64,000 nt of DNA, from contig NZ_CADFDK010000001.1 of assembly GCF_902832885.1 (NCBI RefSeq), forward strand, positions 1,054,001 through 1,118,000, in the 5' to 3' direction. Shown here in pieces: positions 31,901 to 40,412 of this stretch. The position numbers and the translations under genes are program-made. This stretch comes from Burkholderia seminalis DSM 23518 (lineage in GTDB: Bacteria; Pseudomonadota; Gammaproteobacteria; Burkholderiales; Burkholderiaceae). Under the pieces are notes generated by a model. It was not told where the DNA came from and did not search any database. It saw only the letters and a program-made list of their open reading frames with translations. Positions within the stretch are counted from its first letter, which is position 1, and the number at the start of each line of letters is the position of its first letter.

Positions 31901-33166
31901 GTTTTCGTCGTATCCGTAAGCGACAGCCAATCGACGCTCTTCGCCATGCACAAGCGTGACCGAACCCAGCCGTTCATGCTGCGGCTCGTAATCGAGCACG
32001 GCACGCAAACCGCCGCACGTCAGAATCTCGGTGACGCGGCCGCGGCTATCACGTTCGAATTGGCACCATTGTCCCGCCTGATCCTCGATGCGGCGCACCC
32101 AGGCAATACGGCCGGAATCTGGATCGTATTGACCAAAGTCGTAATACGTCTCGCCGAGGTCGTGCAGGATGTAACGCCCGTCCGGGGTACAGGTTAGATA
32201 CCGTTGCTCAGCTTCGCTGAAAGCCGCCTGCCCGGCCCGCAGCAAAGGAAATCCGCTCTCACGTCCTTGCGCGTCGGTGTACCAGAGACGTCCGTCCCGG
32301 GCATGTAAACGAAGCTCCCACGGCGCCACCCAGCCGCGCCCGAGTGTCCCCGCATAGTCGATGCTGCTGGAATAGAACCGCTTGATCGCGACCGGCATCG
32401 GGCTCGGGATCACGAAGTCGCTTTCCGATTCCGCCAACAGGATCTTTCTTCCGGTCGTGACATCTACCGGATTGCCGAACAACCCGCCGATCGCCTTGTT
32501 GATCGCGGGTCCGGCAACATAACGCCCAAAAGCCTCACCCAGTACGTACCCGCCGATGAACTTCGCAGCACACGGCAAGACCGCCCGCGACAGTCCGCCC
32601 GCCTGCTTCAACAACCCGCCCAACCCGCCAACCAGCCCCGCCAGCACGAACGCCCATTCCGTCGCAGTGCGCAACCACGGCGGTACTTCATCGTCGACCG
32701 GCAGATAGGTCTGCGTGCCGCCGTGAAAGAACGTATCGTGCGAACCGTCGGCGATCGTCGCGCCGCAGGTGATCTTGTCGTCCTTTCGCGCCGCGGGCCG
32801 CCCGTTGATGAAGATGTTCGTCGAGCCTTGCGCGACAAGCGGGATGGGATTGTGCTTGCTGCAAGCCACGCCGCTCAGCGTCGCATAGGCCGCCGACATG
32901 GAGTTGACGTACACGTCGGATGAACCGGTGATGATGTTGCCGGATTGCGAGCTGAACATCTTGCCGATCGACTCCCCTATTGATAGGAGAGCCTGCGCTC
33001 CGATACCGGCCATCATCCCCGCCAGCAACGCCACGCCGAATCCGCATGTGAATGTGGCGAAGGCGACTGCGGCGATCAGGGCAATGCCCAGCACGGCTCC
33101 GACCAGAAAGCCCGCAAGCGCGCTGGTGTGATCGATCGGATCAGTGACTCGTGCGGCTTCGTACAC
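28901..33166 (-). CDS. PAAR-Rhs T6SS effector with C-terminal AHH-type nuclease tip
   Basis: 1,421 residues with a GTG start (AAAGGA upstream). Hydrophobic N-terminal segment (~18-65; [20 protein letters not shown]) after a prePAAR-like start ([18 protein letters not shown]). PAAR domain ~75-155 ([21 protein letters not shown]). A second hydrophobic stretch lies at ~165-215. A long YD-repeat Rhs cage runs ~235-1270 and ends in [20 protein letters not shown] and VDPMGW, the usual boundary where the tip is cleaved. The tip (~1290-1421) has [28 protein letters not shown] and HWSNHGQY, matching AHH-type HNH-fold nucleases. It is loaded on a VgrG spike by the EagR-like chaperone encoded upstream. 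Expected target: DNA or RNA of rival bacteria. Confidence 0.85.
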   Translation of the reverse strand: MYEAARVTDPIDHTSALAGFLVGAVLGIALIAAVAFATFTCGFGVALLAGMMAGIGAQALLSIGESIGKMFSSQSGNIITGSSDVYVNSMSAAYATLSGVACSKHNPIPLVAQGSTNIFINGRPAARKDDKITCGATIADGSHDTFFHGGTQTYLPVDDEVPPWLRTATEWAFVLAGLVGGLGGLLKQAGGLSRAVLPCAAKFIGGYVLGEAFGRYVAGPAINKAIGGLFGNPVDVTTGRKILLAESESDFVIPSPMPVAIKRFYSSSIDYAGTLGRGWVAPWELRLHARDGRLWYTDAQGRESGFPLLRAGQAAFSEAEQRYLTCTPDGRYILHDLGETYYDFGQYDPDSGRIAWVRRIEDQAGQWCQFERDSRGRVTEILTCGGLRAVLDYEPQHERLGSVTLVHGEERRLAVAYGYDENGQLASVTDANGAVVRRFTYVNGLMTSHTNALGFTSYYVWSMIDGQPRVVATRTSEGEEATLEYDIDGRQTRVRYADGRTAHWRFDAQFQIVEYTDFDGGLYRIKYNDTGMPVMLMLPGERTAEFEYDDAGRIVVETDPLGRTTRTRYDGNSMRPVEVVGADGGAWRAEYDPQGRLLSTKDPLGHENRYEYPKGLTALPIAHIDARGGRKRLEWNRLGELVAYTDCSGKTTRSSFDAFGLPLARENALGQRVAYDVRPTGEPRRITYPDGSTETFEYDAAGLVVRHVGLGGRIQQSLRNARGQLVEAIDPAGRRTRYHYDVAGRLRELQQDHARYVFTYSAGGRLLTEMRPDGVQRRFEYGEGGELLAVDIVGSPDRHATADRPIRTIRFERDRMGNLKVQHTPTDVTRYERNKNDQLVKVERTPTAAGTALGITANVVRFEYDKVGRLVAEHGANGDVEYDLDELGNVISLALPNDQTLRMLRYGSGHVHQIRCGDQVVSDFERDDLHREIARTQGRLTQRFAYDPLGRRVWQSAGFQPDALGRGRGQLWRNYGYDASGELIETSDCLRGNTQYSYDPAGQLTRRVNTMDRELEEFAWDAAGNMLDGAQGKSRGYVEGNRLRMWQDIRFEYDPFGNLATKLRGAHQQQRFTYDGQDRLIMVRTEDARRAVETRFQYDSLGRRISKTDTTFDVRGVKLRSETKRFVWEGLRLAQEVRETGVSSYVYSPDDPYSPAARVDAVIAEALAAAAIDTAKRASRIYHFHTDLAGAPQEVTDEAGELAWAGQYTAWGKVEPSKRQLATARTDQPLRYAGQYADESTGLHYNTFRFYDPDVGRFINQDPIGLVGGDNLYAYASNPLTRVDPMGWCSTKLGENMGARPHDGMANHHLIPEELMKHPDFAAMFSRLRGMGFDGDGASNGIFLPGSSKLAQTLELPGHWSNHGQYTAAIETELTKLNQQFLAGRLSDTQLVLGVGRIQNMAREGLESGKYLVDAITGRLL

Positions 33167-33187
33167 GATGGTTGTCCTTTGCTGTTG

Positions 33188-33646
33188 TTATGCCGACTCT
33201 TGTTCTGCCGGACGGTATCCGTCGAGCCAGTTGCGCCACAATGCGTCGAGCGTTTCGCCGAAACTCTTCGCGCTCGATGCGGTAAAGATCAGCACGCGCC
33301 CCGGGGCAACAATGAATGCACCTTGCCGTTGAAAAACGGTCTTCGGACCGTTCCGATAGGCAGCGTCGATGCGCTCCCCGGGCAGTCCATCAATTTCAGG
33401 CCCAAGCCGTTCAGCCTGGCGCGAAAGCACCCGGTGTCCCTGCAACCGCGATTTGAGCAGCGCGATCTGACGATCGATATACGGCGCAAGGGCCTCTCCG
33501 TCCTTGAGCCAGTCGCGTGCGACACTGAGGTTCGGCTGTGCGGCCGTATCGACCGGCACGAAGAGGTTGGTCGTCCGATCCTCGAAACCGTTCGGCAGCA
33601 CGATGCTGCCTTCGTGAATCCGGATACGGTTTTCGGAATCCGTCAT
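33188..33646 (-). CDS. EagR-type chaperone (DcrB/DUF1795 family) for the Rhs effector
   Basis: 152 residues. The start MTDSENRIRIHEGSIVLP, GFEDRTTNLFVP and the later LIFTASSAKSFGETLDALWRN follow the DUF1795/DcrB fold used by Eag chaperones. These bind the N-terminal transmembrane segments of PAAR/Rhs effectors and shield them before loading on VgrG. It lies 21 bp upstream of the Rhs gene in the same direction, exactly where eag genes occur, and the Rhs protein has the matching hydrophobic N-terminus. Confidence 0.8.
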   Translation of the reverse strand: MTDSENRIRIHEGSIVLPNGFEDRTTNLFVPVDTAAQPNLSVARDWLKDGEALAPYIDRQIALLKSRLQGHRVLSRQAERLGPEIDGLPGERIDAAYRNGPKTVFQRQGAFIVAPGRVLIFTASSAKSFGETLDALWRNWLDGYRPAEQESA

Positions 33647-33717
33647 GCGAGTTCTCTCGTGATGTGTAGTTGTTGGAATGGGTCGAAATCAGCATCCACA
33701 GGCGCCGACATTCATTT

Positions 33718-34155
33718 TCACCGTGGCGCGACGGTGCTTTCCCGGCGCAAGCGCAAGCTGCCCGTGAGCAACACGATATGCGCGACGAGCCACGCATAAA
33801 ATGCAACGCCGTAGCCGGATATCGGCGTCGCGTCCGCTTCGTTGAAGTACCACTTCGTCGTGAACAGTGAACAGAGCGCACACGCGAGCGCAGCGGCCGA
33901 AAACTGGCTCGCGCGGGTATACCGGTTCCGGGCGAGCTGGACGGCCGCAACCACGTAAAGCGGATTGGCGAGCCATGCTGGATTGAGCATGAACAGTCCC
34001 CACCAGCCCTGGGCGAGAACCGACAACCCGCTAAGCGACGCTTCTTTTTCGAAATACATCGCCGGCATCGTAAGCGAGAGGACGTACAGCCCCCCCGATA
34101 CGCCGAGGACTATCTCTCGCCTGACACGCGGTGTCGAATCAAAAACGTTCGTCAT
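33718..34155 (-). CDS. Small polytopic membrane protein in the T6SS module
   Basis: 145 residues from MTNVFDSTPRVRREIVLG (alternative ATGs 9 and 18 bp upstream). Four hydrophobic segments are seen: GVSGGLYVLSLTMPAMYF, LSVLAQGWWGLFML, FSAAALACALCSLF and GVAFYAWLVAHIVLLTGSL. No family was recognised. It lies between the ankyrin gene and the eagR-like gene in the same direction; a membrane protein beside a lipase effector could be an extra immunity factor or simply cargo. Confidence 0.55.
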   Translation of the reverse strand: MTNVFDSTPRVRREIVLGVSGGLYVLSLTMPAMYFEKEASLSGLSVLAQGWWGLFMLNPAWLANPLYVVAAVQLARNRYTRASQFSAAALACALCSLFTTKWYFNEADATPISGYGVAFYAWLVAHIVLLTGSLRLRRESTVAPR

Positions 34156-34198
34156 TTCCCGCATCCATTGCACGACGCTTCAACAGTCGCGCGAGCGT

Positions 34199-35068
34199 TC
34201 AATCCGTCTGACCGGCCGGCGTCACGACCTTCTCGCCGCGGGCGCGCATTGCTGCCCGTTGCGCCTTCGGATCGAGCGGCGGCCACGGCGCGCCGGCCGT
34301 GACGATCTTGCGACGAATCTCTTCGATACGCGTACGCGCCGGGGAATCCGCGGTCGTATGGTTCTTCAACTCGTTCTGCAGCACCCACCCGTACGACACG
34401 CCGAGCTGGCTGGCAATCTTCGGATCCGCGCCGTGCGCGAGCAGATAATCGACGATGTCCCACTGCTGAATCATCGTCGCCTCGAAGAGTGCCGTCTTCC
34501 CGAGCGAATCGCGAGCGTTCACGTTCGCCTTGTGCTCGATCAGCAGCTTCAACTGGGGCAGCAGCCGGTTCTCCGACACTGCAAAAATCATCGGCGTGTC
34601 GCCGTTGTACAGCCAGTTCGGATCGAGCCCGCCATTGAGCAGCACGCGAAGCAGGTTCGGTGTGTCTGCCCGCAGCGCAATATCCGCAACCGAGCCGCCA
34701 TTTGCACCGACAGGTGCCTTCGGATCAGCCCCATTCTTCAGGAGCACCGAAATGATCTGGTAGCGCGGGTTCGATGCATCGTTCTTGACCGGCACGATCT
34801 CCTGCACCGCATACGACAGCAGTGTCGTATTCTTCGCGCCCGGCGCATTCAGATCAGTCTTCGGCGCGAGCTGCTGAACGCGGCCGAGATCGCCGTCATG
34901 AATGGCCTGAGCCAACGTAAGTTGCTGCCCCGAAAAAAAATCCTCCGGTGCGTAACGCTTGAAGCCAGTCATGTTCGTCCCTTGAGCTTGAGTGGGCCAC
35001 CAGAGCGGCGAGGACACTCCAACGAGTGCGGCAATCGCGCCGGCGGTTATCGCTTTCTTGTATCGCAT
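34199..35068 (-). CDS. Exported ankyrin-repeat protein, probable immunity to the VgrG lipase
   Basis: 289 residues. The N-terminus RYKKAITAGAIAALVGVSSP is a signal peptide or anchor, so the protein acts in the periplasm. Ankyrin-type repeats follow: LTLAQAIHDGDLGRVQQL, ISVLLKNGADPKAPVGANGG, LLRVLLNGGLDPNWLYNGDT, LKLLIEHKANVNARDSLGKT and IVDYLLAHGADP. The ATG overlaps the VgrG stop (TGATG). Periplasmic ankyrin or similar repeat proteins are known partners of T6SS lipases (Tle effectors), and a periplasmic location fits an effector attacking membrane lipids. Confidence 0.75.
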   Translation of the reverse strand: MRYKKAITAGAIAALVGVSSPLWWPTQAQGTNMTGFKRYAPEDFFSGQQLTLAQAIHDGDLGRVQQLAPKTDLNAPGAKNTTLLSYAVQEIVPVKNDASNPRYQIISVLLKNGADPKAPVGANGGSVADIALRADTPNLLRVLLNGGLDPNWLYNGDTPMIFAVSENRLLPQLKLLIEHKANVNARDSLGKTALFEATMIQQWDIVDYLLAHGADPKIASQLGVSYGWVLQNELKNHTTADSPARTRIEEIRRKIVTAGAPWPPLDPKAQRAAMRARGEKVVTPAGQTD

Positions 35069-38067
35069 CAGTGAGATGAATTCAGTTGGGAGGCCAGGTC
35101 GAGTTGATCCTTCGCGACCTGCTGGTTGATCCCGTTCGTCACGTCACCCATCAGGTGACGGCCGACCGTGGTCACGCTTTCACCGTCGAGCGTGACGGGG
35201 CTGCCAACCGCCTTCGGCATCAGCGCCGCCGTGCCGTCGCTGATCGGCCCGAGTCGGCCTTCCTGCAGGCCGGTCAGGATATCCCCGTCGACGCGATAGG
35301 CCGTGATATTGGCCGCCTGGGCGGTCCCGCCGTATTGCGCGACCGTCTCCGGATTGAGGCCGGCAGCGTTGAAGGTCACCGCCGAACCGCCGCTGGCCTC
35401 GGCTGCAGCGGACGCCAGGCCGCCGCCGAGCGAATGTCCGGTGAAATCGACGCCGGCCGACGCGCCGGTGGTCTCGATGTTCTTGCCGATCGTGACCGCA
35501 TTGCGGTAATACGGCGCATCGGCGCCAAGACCTTGCGCCATGTTGTTGCTCATGTCTTCGCCGAAGAGCTGCTGGGTCCCCTTGAACGCCACCGTCGGCT
35601 TCATGCTGTCGCCAAAGACCTTCGGATCCGGGATATACATCTGCGACCCGAAGTTGCTACCGCTTTTCTCGAAGTCGCTCGGCTTGAGCCCGAAAGCCTT
35701 CAACGCTTCCGGATCGTTGGTCGCCATCTTCCACCCGGTCGGCGGCGGATCGTTCGGGTGATACACGTGATCCGCGAGTTTCGCCAATTGCTGCGCCTTC
35801 AGTGAACTCGCCAGCTTGGCTGCCGCCGCGCGCGTCGCCGGGTCGGGGCTCGCCAGCCCCTTCGCGATCGTCGCCTGTTCGGCGGCCCACTCGAGCGCGA
35901 GCGCCTGTTCCGCGGACTGCGCGCTGCCGCGATTCAGGTGGATGACCGGCCCGTCGAGATAGATGCCGTTCGCATTGATGACGATCGTGGACGGTCCGAA
36001 GGTCAGCTTGATGCTGTCCGGCGTCATCGTCACGACGCCGTCGCCGACACGGTGCTCGATGCCGTCGCTCGCCTGGTGGCTTTGCATGCCGGGGCCGGCC
36101 TTGCTCGCGATGGCCTTGGTATTGATCACGTTCGCCGTGGTGTCGCGAGTCAGCGCGATGGTTTCCTTCAATCCGCCCTGCGCGATCTGCTTCGTCTCAC
36201 TGCCCTTGAGCAGCGACACCGTGCGCGCGCCGGCTTCGACCGTGTGCGTTTCCGAATCCTTGATGACCGTGTTCATATCCTTCTGCGCATGCAGAAAGAC
36301 TTCTTGCGCACCGTTCACGTCGGAGAACCGCAGTTCGTTCGAGCCGGCCCCCTTGTGCGTCTGACTCTTGATCCCCATCGTCTGCCCGGCAGCCCCGTGA
36401 TAAGGATTGCCCTGCTCGCCGTTGTAGACGCGGCCCACAATGACCGGATTGTCCGGGTCTCCCTGGTTAAACGCGACCAGGACCTCCTGTTTGATCCGTG
36501 GAATGGCAGCCGCCCCCCACCCGTCACCCGCCCACGGCTGGGACACGCGGATCCACATCGAATCCGAGCCGTCCAGCTTGCCGCGGCGATCCCACAGGAA
36601 GTGCACCTTGACCGCACTGCCGTTCGTATGAATTTCCTCGCCCTTCGGGCCGACCACAATTGCCGACTGGGTGCCGTGGATGACGGGCTTCGGGGTATTT
36701 CTGGGCGAACGGTACGGAAACTTCTTCGGGAGCAGAGAAAATGTATTGCGGTACGGCAGTTTTGCGTTGTGTTCCGTATAGTCGTTCACGGCCTCGTGGC
36801 GAACGTGCAGAATGGCGTATTCCTGATTGTTGGCCATGACTGGATGGTTCGTCACCGTCACGCTGCCTGCGGTCGTCATCCGCCACGCATAGCCGCTGCC
36901 CGTATACCGATGCGCGCTCGCTTCTTCTGCCTGCATCGCAATGCGCGCGTAACGGTCGCCATCATCACCGTGGTCGAACAACGACTGGTGCTCGAAACGC
37001 TCCGTTGTCTCGAGCCCCGCATGGCGGAGATTCTCCGGCTCTGCCTGCGCCAGCATCAGCGGCGACGATGGGTTCTGGTGATTGAAGTCGCGAAAAGCGA
37101 TCTTGCCGACACCGAAACGTCGGCCTTCATGCAACTGGTCGATGCCGTTGTCTTCACTCGCCGCGCTGGCGGCATATGGCAGGTTGGCCAGCCCGTCGAT
37201 CGGGCGGAAAACGAAATTCGTATCGCCGATGACAAGGAAGTGCTTTTCCTTCTCGTAGCGGTGCGTCCAGATCAGGCCTTCCTGCTCCATCAGACGCGCA
37301 CAGAAGTTGTAGTACGACTCTTGATACATCACGATGTATTCGAGCGGCTTCTGTGCGGTCCGGATATCGAACTCGAAGTCGGTGAACCCGTGATCCTGGA
37401 AAATCTCGGTGAGGATGTCCTGAGCGGTCTTGTTCTGAAAAATCCGGCAGTCGGTCGAGCGCGTCAAAAACCAGAACCACGGCGCCACCGTCATTTGATA
37501 TTGCGTCACCTTGCCCGGATTGCCGGCCCGATCGAACGACGTGACGTAGCCGTCGAAGTAGCGGATGCCGTCGGCCCCCCCTGACGAGACGATACGCTCC
37601 AGCGTGGACTGCCGCGCACTCTCATCGAATCGGATTTTGATCGGTTGACCGATCAGCTGATCGGGTACCAGGTCATGCTGGTGTGACAGCAAATCCAGGT
37701 GGATCTCCGGCAACCGATTGACGTGCTCATCGATGACCGCGGTACTGACCAGCAACACGTCCGAACCGAGCGGCGAGTCGATGGTCACGTATCGATTTAG
37801 CTGAGTCAGCCGAGCAACGCCGCCGGCCGCATTGTTGAGCGCGTCCGCAATCGCGGCCGGCGTTTTGTTCATGAGCGAGAAGCCGGTCTGCGCAAGCTGG
37901 ACGGCGCGTTGCACGGTGTCGATATGACCTGCGACACCGGCGAGGGGGCCGATCTGGCCTGCCACCGTGGACGCAACCGGCCCGGCAAGGCCGCCGAGCG
38001 CGCTCAGCGAGCCCAACAGATTCCCGCCGGAACCGGCCGGAATACCGCCATTCGGGGCGAAACTCAT
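35068..38067 (-). CDS. Evolved VgrG with C-terminal lipase domain (T6SS spike-effector)
   Basis: 999 residues from MSFAPNGG (AGGGA upstream). A Gly/Ala-rich leader (~1-75) precedes the gp27-like VgrG domain (~85-440; YVTIDSPLGSDVLLV), the gp5-like OB fold (FLWDRRGKLDGSDSMWIRVS) and the DUF2345-type beta-helix (to ~715). After a helical linker (~720-790) a lipase-like alpha/beta domain runs to the end, with GHSLGGG near ~876 (Ser nucleophile elbow) and a likely Asp in YRVDGDIL and His in TTVGRHLMGD. It would be secreted by the T6SS as spike and phospholipase/lipase at once. The coupled periplasmic ankyrin gene is the likely antidote. Confidence 0.85.
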   Translation of the reverse strand: MSFAPNGGIPAGSGGNLLGSLSALGGLAGPVASTVAGQIGPLAGVAGHIDTVQRAVQLAQTGFSLMNKTPAAIADALNNAAGGVARLTQLNRYVTIDSPLGSDVLLVSTAVIDEHVNRLPEIHLDLLSHQHDLVPDQLIGQPIKIRFDESARQSTLERIVSSGGADGIRYFDGYVTSFDRAGNPGKVTQYQMTVAPWFWFLTRSTDCRIFQNKTAQDILTEIFQDHGFTDFEFDIRTAQKPLEYIVMYQESYYNFCARLMEQEGLIWTHRYEKEKHFLVIGDTNFVFRPIDGLANLPYAASAASEDNGIDQLHEGRRFGVGKIAFRDFNHQNPSSPLMLAQAEPENLRHAGLETTERFEHQSLFDHGDDGDRYARIAMQAEEASAHRYTGSGYAWRMTTAGSVTVTNHPVMANNQEYAILHVRHEAVNDYTEHNAKLPYRNTFSLLPKKFPYRSPRNTPKPVIHGTQSAIVVGPKGEEIHTNGSAVKVHFLWDRRGKLDGSDSMWIRVSQPWAGDGWGAAAIPRIKQEVLVAFNQGDPDNPVIVGRVYNGEQGNPYHGAAGQTMGIKSQTHKGAGSNELRFSDVNGAQEVFLHAQKDMNTVIKDSETHTVEAGARTVSLLKGSETKQIAQGGLKETIALTRDTTANVINTKAIASKAGPGMQSHQASDGIEHRVGDGVVTMTPDSIKLTFGPSTIVINANGIYLDGPVIHLNRGSAQSAEQALALEWAAEQATIAKGLASPDPATRAAAAKLASSLKAQQLAKLADHVYHPNDPPPTGWKMATNDPEALKAFGLKPSDFEKSGSNFGSQMYIPDPKVFGDSMKPTVAFKGTQQLFGEDMSNNMAQGLGADAPYYRNAVTIGKNIETTGASAGVDFTGHSLGGGLASAAAEASGGSAVTFNAAGLNPETVAQYGGTAQAANITAYRVDGDILTGLQEGRLGPISDGTAALMPKAVGSPVTLDGESVTTVGRHLMGDVTNGINQQVAKDQLDLASQLNSSH

Positions 38068-38130
38068 TTGAATTCCCTTTATTTTCGTCTCAGGTTCTGT
38101 CCCCAACTGGCTCGCCAGCGTGAGGCCCCG

Positions 38131-38448
38131 CTACTGTAGGACAAAACGTTTGCCAGCGAAAGATACCTGAAATTTCGTTGCAATTTCCTTGCTGATACCC
38201 TTGTCCGTCCGCTTATCTAATATGCGGCTGGGTACCGGTGGAGGGTTCACCGCGTCGCAGTACCGCAACGGCCTCTCCCGCGTGACCAACGCGATCTGTA
38301 CGAAGCAGGGAATTGGCACGTACGGGGTAAAAGGTCGATCCATCACGCGACCCAACTCGTCGAGACTGAATTGAACGAAACGCTGCTCGTTGATCACGAG
38401 CCGGATTTCCGATCCCTGTACGAACGCTGAAGCGGGCTTGCCCGGCAT
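38131..38448 (-). CDS. Small hypothetical protein, uncertain
   Basis: Open frame of 105 codons (MPGKPASAFVQGSEIRLV, NEQRFVQFSLDELGRVMDRP, then PFTPYVPIPCFVQIALV). Composition resembles a real soluble protein rather than a shadow frame, and GC is lower than the chromosome. No family was recognised. It lies in the mobile-element debris between vgrG and tRNA-Arg, so it may be a fragment of a larger lost gene. Confidence 0.3.
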   Translation of the reverse strand: MPGKPASAFVQGSEIRLVINEQRFVQFSLDELGRVMDRPFTPYVPIPCFVQIALVTRERPLRYCDAVNPPPVPSRILDKRTDKGISKEIATKFQVSFAGKRFVLQ

Positions 38449-38527
38449 CCAGTGCCGTGACCTGGGACGCTTCTTGCAGCCATTCGGCAAGCGAGTTCTT
38501 TTTTACTCTAGCGGCAAGGAGAACTCG

Positions 38528-38740
38528 ATGAAAAAGCGATTTACCGACCAACAGGTCATTCGAATTTTCCGCGAGGCAGAGCGCCCGGACGAACACGCGA
38601 AGGATCTGTGCAGGCGCCACAACATCTCGGAACGGATGTTCTATCGTCGGCACGACAAATTCGGCGGCATGGATATGGCGGATGTCCGCCGGCTCAAGGA
38701 ACTGGAATCGGAGAATGAGCGGCTCAAGCGTTGGATCCCG
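38528..38740 (+). pseudogene. Truncated IS3-family OrfA
   Basis: Starts MKKRFTDQQVIRIFREAERP with GGAG upstream; HTH (CRRHNISERMFYRRHDKFGG) and the first part of the zipper (LKELESENERLKR) are intact. Then similarity stops and the frame runs into unrelated sequence. No orfB follows. It lies about 110 bp from the 3' end of tRNA-Arg, marking the island edge. Confidence 0.75.
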
Positions 38741-38850
38741 GAGCGTCACGAGCCGCCATCGATTACCCAAATCCGGTTACACCACGGTCACATGGACGAC
38801 CGATCGATGGCTGATGCAGCGAGAGCGCGAATGTAAGTGCTTGACTTGAC

Positions 38851-38927
38851 TGGCCCGCCCTACACGATTCGAACGTGTGACCTACGGCTTAGAAGGCCGT
38901 TGCTCTATCCAACTGAGCTAAGGGCGG
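38851..38927 (-). tRNA. tRNA-Arg(UCT)
   Basis: 77 nt including encoded CCA. Acceptor CCGCCCT pairs with AGGGCGG; the D-arm GCTCAGTTGGATAGAGC, the anticodon loop CTTCTAA (anticodon TCT) closed by ACGGC/GCCGT, and the T-arm ACACG-TTCGAAT-CGTGT are all complete. Its 3' end faces the mobile block at 25-38.8 kb. Confidence 0.97.
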
Positions 38928-39020
38928 TCGGGGAGAAAAGACACGGCCTGCCACGGACCGCATTCCGCGCCGGGCTTTCGAGCAGCTGCGACAACCGCGC
39001 CGCCAGACTCAAAGCCCCGA

Positions 39021-39052
39021 AACAAAACGGGCCCGGTACGAAACCGAGCCCG
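39021..39052 (-). terminator. Rho-independent terminator after uppP
   Basis: On the minus strand CGGGCTCGGT and ACCGGGCCCG form a 10-bp stem (one G-U) around TTCGT, followed by TTTTGTTT. It lies about 50 bp after the uppP stop. Confidence 0.8.
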
Positions 39053-39103
39053 AAATTATACCCGATCATCGCGCCACATCACGCGAAGCGAGCCATCACC
39101 GCG

Positions 39104-39934
39104 TCAAACCGGCTGCGGATGCAGCATGAACCAGCCGAGACAGAACACGCCGGCGATCACGCAATACACGCCGAACGACGCGAGCCGGCCGCGCCCTTCG
39201 AAATAGCGCATCAGGAATCGCACGCTCAGGTACGCGGCGATCGCCGTCAGCACGCCGCCGAGCAGCGCGTCGGCGAGCTGGTCGCGCGCATGGAACAGCT
39301 TCGGCAGCTCGAGCACGCCCGCCGCGAAGATGATCGGCGTGCCGAGCAGGAACGAGAATTCCGCCGCCTTCTCGGCCGTCAACCCGGCCGCATTGCCGGC
39401 GATCATCGTCAGCCCGCTGCGCGAGAAACCCGGAATCAGCGCGCCGATCTGCGCGAGACCCACGAAGAACGCCTGCTTGAACGTCATCTTCTCGGGCGCC
39501 TGGTGCGCGCGGCTGCGCTGGATGCGATCGCCGAGCCACAGCAGCACGCCGTTCACGATCAGCGCGATCGCCACGATCCGCAGGTCATGAAACACGCGTT
39601 CGATACGCTTCTCGAGCAGCAGCCCGACGATGCCGGTCGGGATCGTCCCGATGATGAGCGCCCACATCAGGTGGCCGTCGTCGTTCTTGCGGCCGCCGAG
39701 CTGCGCGAAGAAGCCGCCGATCAGCGCGATCCAGCGCGCGCGGAAGTACCACAGCAGCGCGAGCGCGGTGCCGAGGTGCAGCGCCACGAGGAACGGCAGC
39801 AGTTGCGGCGCGTGCTTGTCGATATGCATGCCGAACAGCGCCGGCACGAGCAACGTATGGCCGAGGCTGCTGACGGGGAAGAGTTCGGTGACGCCCTGCA
39901 GGACGCTCAGGAATACCAGAAACCAGAGGCTCAC
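39104..39934 (-). CDS. uppP: Undecaprenyl-diphosphatase (BacA/UppP)
   Basis: 276 residues, the usual length, with about eight membrane segments. The two signature regions are present: [17 protein letters not shown] (~13-29, Glu of TEL and PVSSLGH) and [10 protein letters not shown] (~165-174, catalytic Arg/Ser). The enzyme dephosphorylates undecaprenyl diphosphate in the inner membrane, recycling the lipid carrier for peptidoglycan and O-antigen, and confers bacitracin resistance when abundant. It has its own terminator downstream and seems to be a single-gene unit. Confidence 0.95.
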   Translation of the reverse strand: MSLWFLVFLSVLQGVTELFPVSSLGHTLLVPALFGMHIDKHAPQLLPFLVALHLGTALALLWYFRARWIALIGGFFAQLGGRKNDDGHLMWALIIGTIPTGIVGLLLEKRIERVFHDLRIVAIALIVNGVLLWLGDRIQRSRAHQAPEKMTFKQAFFVGLAQIGALIPGFSRSGLTMIAGNAAGLTAEKAAEFSFLLGTPIIFAAGVLELPKLFHARDQLADALLGGVLTAIAAYLSVRFLMRYFEGRGRLASFGVYCVIAGVFCLGWFMLHPQPV

Positions 39935-40100
39935 GCGTCGGTCCTTTTAGTCGAGATTAAGCGGGGAGAAAGACGGACGACGCGATGCGCGTCCGAAAAA
40001 CGCGCCCCGATTATGCCGAGCCAGGATTACCGCGCCAAGGCATTTGGCAGGTTATTGCGGCAATGCACACAAACGCTTGCAATTTGTAAGGGCCCAGAAA

Positions 40101-40129
40101 GCAAAAAGCCCGCCATTTGCATGGCGGGC
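40101..40129 (-). terminator. Rho-independent terminator of the 28-residue peptide gene
   Basis: On the minus strand GCCCGCCAT and ATGGCGGGC form a perfect 9-bp stem around a 4-nt loop, followed by TTTTTGC. It begins 26 bp after the stop of the small gene at 40155-40241. Confidence 0.85.
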
Positions 40130-40154
40130 CTGTCGACTTCGGCAGGAATTGCCG

Positions 40155-40241
40155 TCAGCGGCCGAGCTGATAGAAAAATAATACCGTGCTGCCAGTGAAC
40201 ATGCCGAACAGTGCGATACCCATTGCCATTGCCAGATCCAT
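40155..40241 (-). CDS. 28-residue membrane peptide
   Basis: MDLAMAMGIALFGMFTGS continues TVLFFYQLGR: one hydrophobic helix with a short basic tail. GGAGG lies 5-6 nt before the ATG, a better site than many neighbouring genes have, and a strong terminator follows 26 bp after the stop. This makes a self-contained unit rather than a chance frame. Peptides of this size often act as small subunits of membrane complexes (CydX- or KdpF-like), but I see no specific similarity. Confidence 0.6.
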   Translation of the reverse strand: MDLAMAMGIALFGMFTGSTVLFFYQLGR

Positions 40242-40412
40242 GGCCCCCTCCACGAAGTGTCATGACCCGGCAACATCACCGGTTTAGAGGCATTATCCCG
40301 ACCGTTGACAATGTTAAAAACTCGCAATTTCCCGAGAAGGGTTTTCCCCGAGCAGCCGCGGCCCGATAATGGAACGCGCGTTGCTCCGTCCACCCGCCCA
40401 ACCCGATTCGCC

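Noticed and set aside
24960-38850. Copy of the tRNA-Arg 3' end as an attachment repeat for module 1
   Set aside because: Reading the region by eye I found no duplicate of the terminal 15-20 bp; a search could still reveal a degenerate one.
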